From Lentisphaera marina (GTDB taxonomy: Bacteria; Verrucomicrobiota; Lentisphaeria; Lentisphaerales; Lentisphaeraceae), in assembly GCF_028745505.1 (NCBI RefSeq), contig NZ_JAQZZL010000002.1, forward strand, positions 2,108,001 through 2,172,000: a stretch of 64,000 nucleotides of DNA. Direction: 5' to 3'. Within the stretch, counting starts at the first letter, position 1; every line of letters starts with the position of its first letter. Made by a program: the position numbers and the translations under genes. Shown one piece after another: positions 49,040 through 57,959 of the stretch. The notes under the pieces are model-generated. The model ran no database searches, had not been told where the DNA came from, and saw only the letters and a list, made by a program, of their open reading frames with translations.

Positions 49040-50095
49040 TCACAGGCTACATTTTGGAAGAGGTTTATCCATGATAGTGCACAATTCTTCCATAGGCTTT
49101 CTCTTAGACTTTGCCACTGTAAATTCATCTTTTATATGACCGCAAGCGATCATCATGATGATTGAATGAGAATGTGGAATGCCACTAGCATCTTTAAGTG
49201 CTAGATCTCGTTTTGGGTTTACACTCCAGTTCAAGGGACAAGATGCGATCCCTAAGGAATGAAGGGCATAAATCAGACTCATGGCATAGAGTCCGCCATC
49301 AATCCAGGCCTGATTTCTTTCTGATGATGAGAAAAAACATGATAGATCTGCCGTCACCGTAATGACGGAGTCGACTTGATCTCCAAAGCCTCTGTTACCT
49401 AATTGATAAGTTAAAACGCTACTTGCTTTTTCTTTCCCATTCGCCACAAAAGCGTGGTAACATTGACGATTACATACACTTGGTGTTTTAGATGCCAAAT
49501 AAATAGCTTTTTGTAAATCTTTTAAATCTACTTTTTGATCCGAAAATTGACGCATTGAGTAACGATTCATGAAGAATTCTTCTAAATCTATCTTTGTTTT
49601 ATCTAAGTATTCTTGCTTAGTGAATTCAATAATTCCAGCAGCTTGAGTTTTTAAATTCTTTAATTCAATAATCTCTTTCTCCAAGTTATTTATAGAATCC
49701 TCTAATTCTTGGTCCAAGCTATTGTGAAGTGAATTAAATTCTTCATATTTTTGTAGAACTGCATAGGCGATTTCCAACCTTGAGTTAAAAGCAAAACGTT
49801 GATAATACTCTAACACATTTGCAATCAATCGCTTGACAACTGCCACACCAAATCCTGGGCGTGGATTCGTAATAGCTAGAGCTTTCTCAATTTTATGCGC
49901 ATCTGCCTGAATCAATGCAAGTAGTTGATAACTCGTTTGCACTCTTCCGTTTGATTGTAAATAGAAGATCGAGATTGCGTAGGAAGAGAACTTTCTAAAA
50001 CGTCCCCAATCATAGAGAACTTGGCGAAAAAGCTCACAAAAGATTTGAACGAAGTTGAAGTAAAATTTAAGGCGATATTTTAGACTTTGTGTCAT
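49040..50095 (-). CDS. Nitroreductase-fold protein with extra N-terminal helical domain
   Basis: The start at 50095 has AGAGG close upstream and leaves 2 bp after the preceding glycosyltransferase. The 351-residue protein has a ~165-residue helical N-terminal region (AHKIEKALAITNPRPGFG, then a coiled coil LEDSINNLEKEIIELKNLK) and a C-terminal FMN nitroreductase domain (FFMNRYSMRQFSDQKVDLKDLQKAIYLASKTPSVCNRQCY in outline, WIDGGLYAMSLIYALHSLGIASC). Nitroreductase-like proteins occur in some exopolysaccharide clusters, where the substrate is unknown. It is the last gene of the export operon. Confidence 0.8.
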   Translation of the reverse strand: MTQSLKYRLKFYFNFVQIFCELFRQVLYDWGRFRKFSSYAISIFYLQSNGRVQTSYQLLALIQADAHKIEKALAITNPRPGFGVAVVKRLIANVLEYYQRFAFNSRLEIAYAVLQKYEEFNSLHNSLDQELEDSINNLEKEIIELKNLKTQAAGIIEFTKQEYLDKTKIDLEEFFMNRYSMRQFSDQKVDLKDLQKAIYLASKTPSVCNRQCYHAFVANGKEKASSVLTYQLGNRGFGDQVDSVITVTADLSCFFSSSERNQAWIDGGLYAMSLIYALHSLGIASCPLNWSVNPKRDLALKDASGIPHSHSIIMMIACGHIKDEFTVAKSKRKPMEELCTIMDKPLPKCSL

Positions 50096-50097
50096 GA

Positions 50098-51240
50098 TTA
50101 CCTCTGAGTCTCTGCAAGACATTTTTGATAAGATGAGTAAACATTTTTTGCCGTTCTATCCCAACAAAAACTATTGGCATAATCATAATTCTTATCGATA
50201 TCTTGATTGAAATTGGGGCTATCTAAAGTTGTACGCATACAGGAATAAATCTCCTCTACGCTGTAGGGATCAAAGTTTGGGACTCTACCCTCTGAAATTT
50301 CTAGTAAGGAACTCGTATTGGAGCATATTACGGGTGCTCCACAAGCCATTGCTTCGATCACAGGAAAACCAAAACCCTCAAATAAAGACGGATAAACGCA
50401 GAGTTCGGCTGCAGAATAAATCACCGGTAGCATGCCATTGGCGGTGAAACCAGTAAAGACAATATCATCTTTGACAGGTGATTCATTGACACGTTGATGA
50501 AATTCTGCGGCACCATTCCAATCTGAACCCACTAGTAGTAATTTATAATCACTGGGGTGACGTTTTTTGAATTTCTCAAAAGCTTGGAGTAAGCGAAAAT
50601 GATTTTTGCCTTTGGGTTCAATTCTTGAAACATAACACATGAATGGACTATCGAAGCCAAATTCTTCTTTTATTTGTTGTTTGGCATGTTCCTTGATTCG
50701 AGGATAAAACAAATTGTGATTAATCCCAGAATAAATAACGTCAATTTTATCTTCATCATAACCAATAAACTTAACAATATCTTTCTTAGAAAATTCACTT
50801 ACGGTTATAATTCGATCACAACGTCTTATCAAAGATGGAACAATCTTACGATTATAAAACATGCGCATCTTATCATATTTCCCATCAATATTAAAAGTCG
50901 CCAAGTCGTGAACCGTGGCAATGAGTGGGCACTTCTTCACATAAGGAATTCTACGATAGCTAGGCACGTGAAGTAAATCTACATTTTTAAGAATATTTGA
51001 AAGTGGCAAATAAGTATTGTGCCATAAGATATTCAGTACCGGATTTGAAACCATACTTGTAGAAATATTAAATTTGAGATGATCCTGTTTTGCGATGAGA
51101 TGACTATCATTTTGCGGTAAAAGCATTTTCAATGTGCTGACTTGTTTCACATCATGCATGGCTTTTACTAGGTCCATTACATAACGAGCGACACCGCTTT
51201 TCCCACCCTGTAAGACAAATGATGATAAGGCTACATTCAT
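50098..51240 (-). CDS. Glycosyltransferase family 4
   Basis: A 380-residue GT-B glycosyltransferase. N-terminal ALSSFVLQGGKSGVARYVMDL binds the acceptor side. The C-terminal half has ITVSEFSKKDIVKFIG, MCYVSRIEPKGKNHFRLLQAFEKF, and the EX7E motif in LFEGFGFPVIEAMACGAPVI. It should add one sugar from a nucleotide-sugar donor to the growing lipid-linked repeat. It overlaps the preceding GT4 gene by 4 nt (ATGA). Confidence 0.92.
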   Translation of the reverse strand: MNVALSSFVLQGGKSGVARYVMDLVKAMHDVKQVSTLKMLLPQNDSHLIAKQDHLKFNISTSMVSNPVLNILWHNTYLPLSNILKNVDLLHVPSYRRIPYVKKCPLIATVHDLATFNIDGKYDKMRMFYNRKIVPSLIRRCDRIITVSEFSKKDIVKFIGYDEDKIDVIYSGINHNLFYPRIKEHAKQQIKEEFGFDSPFMCYVSRIEPKGKNHFRLLQAFEKFKKRHPSDYKLLLVGSDWNGAAEFHQRVNESPVKDDIVFTGFTANGMLPVIYSAAELCVYPSLFEGFGFPVIEAMACGAPVICSNTSSLLEISEGRVPNFDPYSVEEIYSCMRTTLDSPNFNQDIDKNYDYANSFCWDRTAKNVYSSYQKCLAETQR

Positions 51241-52490
51241 TTTGTAACTCCTTTTTTTTCAATAAGTTCACAATAAAGATTTTGTAGTTTTTCTACTAAG
51301 GCTTGCCAACTGTAATTAAGAACTTCCGCAGAGGCATTACGCTTCAAAGAAGCTTTGAGTTCCGGACTATCTAAGTGATGCATTTTACTTAAAAGATCGT
51401 GTTCATTATCAGATTCAAAATGCAAGATATTATCTCGATCTGTACTAAAGGCTTCTATACCTGGAAGACGTGATGCGATAACGGGTGTGCCAGCGGCCCA
51501 AGCTTCTAATATGACAATTCCAAAAGGTTCATGTAATGAGGGTAATACAAAAAAATCAGCCCCTGCATAGGCTTCTGCAATCATTGGATCTTGAGGTTTA
51601 AAGCCCGGTATAATAATTACTTTGTTTTCAAGACCATAAGCACTAATATCGTCGAGTATAGATTTGTGATAATCTTCAACTGTTATGGGACCTGCAATAA
51701 CAAGTTTATAGTCTGGGTGAGTTTGGCTGTATTTAGCAAAGGCTTTAACGAGTAATCGCTGATTTTTTTGAAAATCAATTCGTGATAGACAGAGGATATA
51801 TTTCTCACTATCCTTTATGCCATACTGCTTTTTAAAGCTCAGCCCTGTTTTACCCTCAAATTTTTCGATCTCAACTCCATTGGGAAAATAGACAATTTTT
51901 TTTCTTGGGTAACGCTCTTGAAGTTTTTGGTATTCATTGCGATCGACGCATATTACCGCATCTGCTCCAGACACAGTTTTTCTAGACCCCAATAAAAAGC
52001 CAAAGGCTTTCCCCCACTCGAACTTACCCTTAAAAGGACTCATCATTTTCTTAGCTTCTGATTGAGGCAGTGTTAGGTAATTGCCATGGAGACTGACCAC
52101 ATAAGGTATTTTTTTAAATTTTGCTACTGTTCTAGCGATACCACCTAGACGATGCTGTACATGTGTGTGAATGACAGATGGACGTTTAGCAAATAGTAAG
52201 CGAAAAAGCATACTCAAAGAGAGTGGACTCCCCCCCTTTAATTTAAGTTTTTCTTTGGCTTCGGCACTCAGAAAGAGCCAGGGGAATATATAAGAGAAAC
52301 GGTGTATTTTAACACCTTCTAAATCATCTTCTTTTTGATCACAAAATATGTCGGTTGTATAAATATGATTGTTGATACCATTTTTTTTCATTTGTGTACA
52401 GTAGTTATAAACAACTGCTTCTGTACCACCCCATTTGTCTAAAACGAAGCGTCGGGCTATGTGATATACACTGTCAAGCTGAGCGGGCAT
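51237..52490 (-). CDS. Glycosyltransferase family 4
   Basis: A 417-residue GT-B glycosyltransferase. WGGTEAVVYNYCTQMKK near the N-terminus, IHTHVQHRLGGIARTVAKF, YILCLSRIDFQKNQRLLVKAFAKY and the EX7E motif in LHEPFGIVILEAWAAGTPVI are typical. It should act on the cytoplasmic face in assembly of the repeat unit. It overlaps the pyruvyl transferase gene by 17 bp upstream and the next GT4 gene by 4 bp, showing tight coupling. Confidence 0.92.
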   Translation of the reverse strand: MPAQLDSVYHIARRFVLDKWGGTEAVVYNYCTQMKKNGINNHIYTTDIFCDQKEDDLEGVKIHRFSYIFPWLFLSAEAKEKLKLKGGSPLSLSMLFRLLFAKRPSVIHTHVQHRLGGIARTVAKFKKIPYVVSLHGNYLTLPQSEAKKMMSPFKGKFEWGKAFGFLLGSRKTVSGADAVICVDRNEYQKLQERYPRKKIVYFPNGVEIEKFEGKTGLSFKKQYGIKDSEKYILCLSRIDFQKNQRLLVKAFAKYSQTHPDYKLVIAGPITVEDYHKSILDDISAYGLENKVIIIPGFKPQDPMIAEAYAGADFFVLPSLHEPFGIVILEAWAAGTPVIASRLPGIEAFSTDRDNILHFESDNEHDLLSKMHHLDSPELKASLKRNASAEVLNYSWQALVEKLQNLYCELIEKKGVTK

Positions 52491-53715
52491 GGTTGTTCTC
52501 CTCTGTTTGTTCTAAAACAGAGTGAAGCATATCCAATGCCAGTTTTAAGTCTTTCATCATTTTTTCACGAACTTCTTTACTTTTAAGCTCAAAAATAGCT
52601 TTGTTATTTATATGCGATCCAATCTGCTCTTCCATAAGATTGAGCTTCACAGATTCTACAGATCCACATGATTGTATGTCAAAACGTTTCAAAAAAGTAT
52701 CAACTTTACTACCTCGGCTAATACCAATGAGTGGAATGTGGTTAATCGAACCTAAGATAAGTAAGTGCAAACGACTACTAATAATCGTATCCATTTGTGC
52801 TGTAAGTGCTACGACATCACGAGGGTGTAAACAATTTTTGACGACTGTGCAATTTTCTTTATTCTTCATCAAAGCCATCATTTGAGTCATTAATTCCGCA
52901 TCTGTTATCGGATTCATGGGGATAAAGAAGATATTAGCAGAGAATTTTTCGATCCAATGATCCATTTTGTTCGCTAAGTCTAATAAATTATTGACGCAGC
53001 GTTGTGCTGAAATACACACGGCAATTTTTTTTCTTTTCTGACCGAGCAAATGACGAGTTGTTTTATCCAATTTTGATAAACTAGTTTCATCTGCTTTAAG
53101 GACCAAAGCCAAATCTGCTGCACGAGATATATTGATTTGCTGACACATATCTTTGAGGTTCTTACAGCTATCTTCATTGCGTAGTGCTACGAGTTTTGCT
53201 TCACTTAAAACTCGCCCCATCTTACTAATCATTTTTTTCACTTGGCGTGATTCGTACATACTCGCAAAGTCAATTGTATGACCCGAAAGCTTACTTAAAC
53301 CTGATAATAAATCTTTCTTACGACCATCCTGAAGAGTGAATTTAGCGGGATTCAATTCTGAATTCATGCCAGTCCCAAAAACGACAAAAGGAGTGTTTAC
53401 ATTTTTGCACATACTCAAAATCTCCATGGCATCATCAGGATAATCTGATAAGCCCGTTGCGCCGCTCCAAATAAATAAATCATGTTCTTTGATAAGTTGT
53501 TGAGCTGCTTTAGGATCATAATCAACATGACTAAAACCAAAGAGCGGGCAGGTATTTATTTTCAAATGCTTTTGCGTTCCTTTTTCGTCATCAGTACTAA
53601 CACAAATTTGAGCATCGCTTTTGATCTGTCGAATCATCGTCACCACCCCTTCTAGTATCGCTTCATCACCAATATTATTTCTTCCAAATGGAACTCCACC
53701 AAGTAATATTTTCAT
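52474..53715 (-). CDS. Polysaccharide pyruvyl transferase family protein
   Basis: The start at 53715 follows GGAG by 6-7 nt and begins MKILLGGVPFGRNNIGDEAIL, the classic N-terminus of the polysaccharide pyruvyl transferase family (WcaK/CsaB); a longer frame overlaps the previous gene without support. The 413-residue protein also has DLFIWSGATGLSDYP, LVALRNEDSCKNLKDM and a C-terminal SSRLHLLILGSINHIPLIGISRGSK. It should add ketal-linked pyruvate to a sugar of the exopolysaccharide, giving negative charge. Confidence 0.9.
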   Translation of the reverse strand: MKILLGGVPFGRNNIGDEAILEGVVTMIRQIKSDAQICVSTDDEKGTQKHLKINTCPLFGFSHVDYDPKAAQQLIKEHDLFIWSGATGLSDYPDDAMEILSMCKNVNTPFVVFGTGMNSELNPAKFTLQDGRKKDLLSGLSKLSGHTIDFASMYESRQVKKMISKMGRVLSEAKLVALRNEDSCKNLKDMCQQINISRAADLALVLKADETSLSKLDKTTRHLLGQKRKKIAVCISAQRCVNNLLDLANKMDHWIEKFSANIFFIPMNPITDAELMTQMMALMKNKENCTVVKNCLHPRDVVALTAQMDTIISSRLHLLILGSINHIPLIGISRGSKVDTFLKRFDIQSCGSVESVKLNLMEEQIGSHINNKAIFELKSKEVREKMMKDLKLALDMLHSVLEQTEENNHARSA

Positions 53716-53734
53716 TTTATTCTCCAGTTTATAA

Positions 53735-54823
53735 TTAATAATTTTCGTCGATTGTGTTGGCTGCGGCAGATGATGCGACTGTTTGAACAAAAGCTCTAAT
53801 CGCCACCTTTGCTAGACGTTCTAAATCAGCAGTTGAATCTTCTGGCACATAGACTATGTCGCCAGGTTTAAGTAGTACATCAGCTTTGTCACCATGTAGA
53901 ATTTCGTTTATGTTAAAAACTAATTTTTCGGGTTTACTGAGTGAACCTCTAATGACGATAACATTGGGTGAGGCATATTCCTTAATACCTCGAGATTCCG
54001 TAATCGCTTGGATAAGAGTCAGACTATTGAGATACATTATTTGACGCGGATAATTCACTTGACCCAGAGTATACACTTTCTTCGATAAGGCACTCGGAAT
54101 ATGAAGATAATCACCATTATTCAATCTTAGGTCATACTTAGTTTCACCTTTTAAAACTAAAGCTGTAAAATCTACTTTTAACTGTTTTCCATCTCGCATT
54201 AGAAAGGCATGCTCAAGGTCCGCTAAATCGACCGTTGAATTCCTAAACTCACCACTTTTAAATCCACCTGAATTAGCTATGGCCTCCAGTATGGTAACCT
54301 TACCATTGAGAACTTTTTTTCCAGGAAACTTTATTTGTCCGCCTATTGTGTAACTTTGACTGTTAAAGGAGATTGGTACGACACTAACGATAGTATGCTT
54401 TCTCTTCGTACGAATAATATTTTGTATTTCTTCTCGTAATTCTACAATTGTTTTTTCACTAGCTTTAACTGGACCAGTTAACAAATACGATATGTAACCA
54501 CGTGAATCAATGATCAAGGTTCTTTCTTCTTGAATAGTTCCATATATACTAATCTTTATAATATCTCCATTACCGAGCTTATATTCTACTGGTTCAGATG
54601 AATGATCTGCTTTTGGTGATTCAGGGGGGGCCTCCGATTTTGGTGATTCAGGAGTTTCCTCTGCTTTTAGCGATTCAGGAGTTTCCTCTGCTTTTGGTGA
54701 TTCAGGGGGTTCCTCTGCTTTTATAGATTCAGGGACTTGCTGCAATTTCCCTACTGCTGCTACCTCGGTATCTGCAAAAAGCATAAGTGGTAAAACTAAT
54801 AGAATTAATAATAGCTTGTTCAT
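53735..54823 (-). CDS. Polysaccharide export protein (Poly_export/SLBB) with Pro-Glu-Ser repeats
   Basis: A 362-residue protein with a signal peptide (~1-17), five 10-residue repeats of the PESPKAEETP type (~33-80), a Poly_export domain (YKLGNGDIIKISIYGTIQEERTLIIDSRGYISYLLTGP in outline, ~80-150) and SLBB repeats (YTIGGQIKFPGKKVLNGKVTILEAI; YTLGQVNYPRQIMYLNSLTLIQAI). It is Wza-like but lacks a lipobox Cys and so may be periplasmic. It is a paralogue of the next gene upstream and overlaps it by 4 nt. The two may form a mixed outer-membrane channel. Confidence 0.9.
   Translation of the reverse strand: MNKLLLILLVLPLMLFADTEVAAVGKLQQVPESIKAEEPPESPKAEETPESLKAEETPESPKSEAPPESPKADHSSEPVEYKLGNGDIIKISIYGTIQEERTLIIDSRGYISYLLTGPVKASEKTIVELREEIQNIIRTKRKHTIVSVVPISFNSQSYTIGGQIKFPGKKVLNGKVTILEAIANSGGFKSGEFRNSTVDLADLEHAFLMRDGKQLKVDFTALVLKGETKYDLRLNNGDYLHIPSALSKKVYTLGQVNYPRQIMYLNSLTLIQAITESRGIKEYASPNVIVIRGSLSKPEKLVFNINEILHGDKADVLLKPGDIVYVPEDSTADLERLAKVAIRAFVQTVASSAAANTIDENY
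54607..54737 (-). repeat. 30-bp tandem repeat inside the export protein gene
   Basis: About five imperfect in-frame 30-bp units encode the acidic Pro-Glu-Ser repeats. Units differ by a few bases (for example GGTGATTCAGG against AGCGATTCAGG). They lie between the signal peptide and the export domain, so length changes by slippage would keep frame. Confidence 0.8.
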
Positions 54824-55857
54824 TCTTTATCCTCCAAACCAAGTACATCTTCTGAAAAATCTCTACCAACTCGACGGCCGAAAGAACTTGCGAAGACGTT
54901 GCAGGCTAACCTTGTTAACTCAACTAAAAATTTGTAAGGCTTCTCGGGGACGAAAATGATATCTCCAGGTTGAAGATACACATCGTATTCTTCACCGCTC
55001 AAAATGGCTTCTAAATTGACTTCATAAACTTCTGGATCTTGTAAATCTCCACGTACGATCAAGACCTGCTTTAGGTAGGCATCAGGAGTCAAGCCTCGAC
55101 CACTTTCCGATAGTAGGCTAATGATAGTCATCTCATCATTATAGGCCGCTGGGTACGCCGCTTTTACAGCCCCTAGAATATAAACTTCTTGCGATAAGCC
55201 CGAAGCAATGTAGATATAATCGCCGGGGTGAACAAATACGTTTTGACTTGCGTCTCCTTTTTCAATTAATGCGTGAAAATCAACGGGGATCTGTTGACCA
55301 TCGCGAATAATAAAAGATTTTTTTAAGGATGCCACTTTAATTGTAGTACCGCGAAAGACGCCATCCATCAGACCGCCAGCTTGAGTAACAGCTTGTCGTA
55401 AGGTGAGTGAGCTTAAAAGTTTATATTGGCCCGGAGATTTCACTTTCCCAATAATCGAAAAGCTACTACTAAGACTATTGACGGGCAGAACTGAAACTTC
55501 TGGATTATTAAACAAGTGACTTAATCCATTTTGTACTTGTGAAGCAATTTCTTCCACATACAAACCTTCGCCTTGAACTATCACTCCGAAAAGGTAATAA
55601 ACTTTTCCATCTGGAGCAACCGTGACTTTACTGAGTGTATTTCTTTGACCAAAAACTGAGATCTCTAGTTCATCGCCTATTTCGACGTAATTTCTTTCTT
55701 TTTTATAGGGTGAAAAATACTTAGGATCAATTTCTTTTTTCTGAGCTACTTTTTCCTTTGTCAGTTTTGGATAGCCCACTAATTTTACTGGCTTCCTGTG
55801 CGTCGCACATGACAAGAAAAAGAATAAAGTGCTTAGTAATAGTAGCGTTCTCATCAT
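54820..55857 (-). CDS. Wza-like outer-membrane polysaccharide export lipoprotein
   Basis: A 345-residue lipoprotein with signal MMRTLLLLSTLFFFLSCAT and lipid attachment at Cys 17. The Poly_export domain (VEIGDELEISVFGQRNTLSKVTVAPDGKVYYLFG in outline, ~57-130) is followed by SLBB repeats (FSIIGKVKSPGQYKLLSSLTLRQAVTQAGG; YILGAVKAAYPAAYNDEMTIISLL) and LQPGDIIFVPEKP. It forms the outer-membrane exit for the polymer. It overlaps the Wzz-like gene by 1 nt (TAATG) and the paralogous export gene by 4 nt. Confidence 0.92.
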   Translation of the reverse strand: MMRTLLLLSTLFFFLSCATHRKPVKLVGYPKLTKEKVAQKKEIDPKYFSPYKKERNYVEIGDELEISVFGQRNTLSKVTVAPDGKVYYLFGVIVQGEGLYVEEIASQVQNGLSHLFNNPEVSVLPVNSLSSSFSIIGKVKSPGQYKLLSSLTLRQAVTQAGGLMDGVFRGTTIKVASLKKSFIIRDGQQIPVDFHALIEKGDASQNVFVHPGDYIYIASGLSQEVYILGAVKAAYPAAYNDEMTIISLLSESGRGLTPDAYLKQVLIVRGDLQDPEVYEVNLEAILSGEEYDVYLQPGDIIFVPEKPYKFLVELTRLACNVFASSFGRRVGRDFSEDVLGLEDKE

Positions 55858-57950
55858 TATACCTGTAAAAAAGATTCTTTGACTCTATCCAAAATGAAGC
55901 CTTCAGGACATACGCCCTTAAATTCCATTTCTTTAAGCTTTTTCACTAAATTGGCACGCTTGGTTTGACAAGCATCTACAACATAAAAATACCAGTCTGA
56001 GAAGTTGATTAAGCCCAAATATGTTTTTTGAATTTCTTCAGAGGGTAAGGACACAATAATAAAATCATACTCAAAACTCAACGCTTTCAAGCGATCGAGT
56101 ACGCTTAGTGGGATTTCTTTACCATCCATCAATACATCGGCTTTATCTATCAAATCATGTGCTTTATCATTCTCAAATGAGAGGTCCCATGCCTTTGATT
56201 TTTCTTCTGTGGAGTCATCGATTTCCTGAATATCGCCAAATGTACACAAAAGTACTTTTTTCTTATTCACTGCAAGTAATTCAACTAAATCATCCGCCGC
56301 ATGACATTCATCTTTAGATTGAAGACATATAATATTGTTTGAATTTTGATTCGCTTTAATTCCGACCAAATTGGTGAACTCATTAAATAAATGCTTGTTC
56401 GTATTGTGACTATCTACAAGCTGTACTACACAGGGGATTGTGAAGTTAATATCTAAATGTTTTTTTGTTTTGATTGATTGATCAAGAACACATTTCACCA
56501 GTAAATATAGTGCGCTTACAATAAGGCTGAAAATAAACGCACCAGGAGCCACCGCCAGTAACTTGACCGGCTGAATTAAGCTGGCTTGATCAGCCTGCTC
56601 ATAGAGCTTTAAGTCTTTAATCTCACTTCTCATCATGATTTCTACGTCTTGTTGCTTTTTACGCAATACATCTAACAACTTGGCTGTTGCTTCTCTTTTA
56701 CGTAGAGTATCATCTAGTTTCATTTCCTTTTCAGGAACTGTATAAAGCTCTTTTTTTTGCTGCTCTAAATTGGCCATTATAGAGTAAATGCGATTAGAAG
56801 CAGATTTCAACTGTCCCTCAGCTCTAGCTATTTCCATGTAAACTTCCTGTTTCTTTAAGTTGGGCATGTAGACTTTCTGTAGCGTTGATTGAATATCTTG
56901 GGATGCGAGCTGCTTTTTAAGGCCAGCAATTTTTTCCTTAATTGCCATGATATTCGGATTACCCTCGCCGTATATAGATTGCGCGCTCAAAAGAGCCATT
57001 TTTGTATTAGTTAGTTGCGCTTTTAATGGATTATCCTCATATGAGTTTCTGATGACTTCATCAGGCATTTTAGCATACTCATTTTTTAAAACCTCTAGCT
57101 GAACTTCTTGCTTCTTTTGATCAATCCTAGCTTCGAGTAAATTACGCTCCTGCAGACTCATAGCTTCCATTATAATCCGATATTGTTCACGGGTATTTAT
57201 GGCGCCGTTTTTCTTCATAGCTTCAGTAATCATTCTATCTTGTACAAGCATATCTTGTTCCGAAAGTTTCACTTGTTTTGACAAGTTACTAAATTTCTCT
57301 TGGAAATAGCGGTAGTAAAAGTTTTGACTAGCTTCAATTGCCAAATCACTCAAAATGTTAGCTGTATCAATAGCTTCTTGTTTATTTTTCGAATTCACCT
57401 CTATACTTACGAGCTTAGATTTTTTGTCGAAGTTCACATTTACAGATGCTTTTAAGTTACTAACAGTTTTATACTCGGGGAGAGAGCTCAATGCTTTTTC
57501 TAAAAGTTCTTTGTGTTGAATCATTGCAAGGCTTGTGCTAGTGGGGAGAACTTGTTTACTCTCAAATTTTACTTCGTTATAAAGCAATTGACTTTTAGAA
57601 AAATATGCTTGCTTCTCTTCCCATTTTGAATGAGTAAAATAAATTGCTCCAATCGTAACTAAAATCACCAGAACAGATAGATAAGGCAACTTCTTTTTAA
57701 TGTCCATCAAGATGGTAGCCCAATCGAAATTAGCGGCGATATTTTTTTTATCGAAGGTTTTACACACCCCACTTGTAAAAGGGTGACGACAAGCTAAATC
57801 TATTGAACTTTCAAGTTCAGTGTCTTTGATTTTTCCCACTTGATTTTTAGTAATCATTTGATTATCAGAGGGTTGAGGCTCATTGTTAATGAAGTCTTGC
57901 AAATTCAAATCTCTAAAGCTCAGACTTTTATGTTTTTTATCCCAATCCAC
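55857..57950 (-). CDS. Wzz/GumC-type polysaccharide co-polymerase with degenerate tyrosine-kinase domain
   Basis: A 697-residue inner-membrane protein with GTG start and AGGAG 6 nt upstream. Two membrane spans (~94-107 and ~470-490) enclose a large coiled-coil periplasmic region. The C-terminal ~200 residues have the position of a bacterial tyrosine kinase domain but lack its motifs. The Walker A region reads IICLQSKDECHAADD rather than EGKS/T. The second acidic motif reads LLCTFGDIQ rather than LIDADLR. The third reads YDFIIVSLPSE. No C-terminal Tyr cluster is present. It should set chain length and link assembly to export, without its own kinase activity. Confidence 0.88.
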   Translation of the reverse strand: MDWDKKHKSLSFRDLNLQDFINNEPQPSDNQMITKNQVGKIKDTELESSIDLACRHPFTSGVCKTFDKKNIAANFDWATILMDIKKKLPYLSVLVILVTIGAIYFTHSKWEEKQAYFSKSQLLYNEVKFESKQVLPTSTSLAMIQHKELLEKALSSLPEYKTVSNLKASVNVNFDKKSKLVSIEVNSKNKQEAIDTANILSDLAIEASQNFYYRYFQEKFSNLSKQVKLSEQDMLVQDRMITEAMKKNGAINTREQYRIIMEAMSLQERNLLEARIDQKKQEVQLEVLKNEYAKMPDEVIRNSYEDNPLKAQLTNTKMALLSAQSIYGEGNPNIMAIKEKIAGLKKQLASQDIQSTLQKVYMPNLKKQEVYMEIARAEGQLKSASNRIYSIMANLEQQKKELYTVPEKEMKLDDTLRKREATAKLLDVLRKKQQDVEIMMRSEIKDLKLYEQADQASLIQPVKLLAVAPGAFIFSLIVSALYLLVKCVLDQSIKTKKHLDINFTIPCVVQLVDSHNTNKHLFNEFTNLVGIKANQNSNNIICLQSKDECHAADDLVELLAVNKKKVLLCTFGDIQEIDDSTEEKSKAWDLSFENDKAHDLIDKADVLMDGKEIPLSVLDRLKALSFEYDFIIVSLPSEEIQKTYLGLINFSDWYFYVVDACQTKRANLVKKLKEMEFKGVCPEGFILDRVKESFLQV

Positions 57951-57959
57951 ATCACGCTC

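Noticed and set aside
54607..54737. Repeated units that might be taken for a CRISPR array
   Set aside because: Units are contiguous, imperfect and in frame within a coding region, with no spacers and no cas genes.
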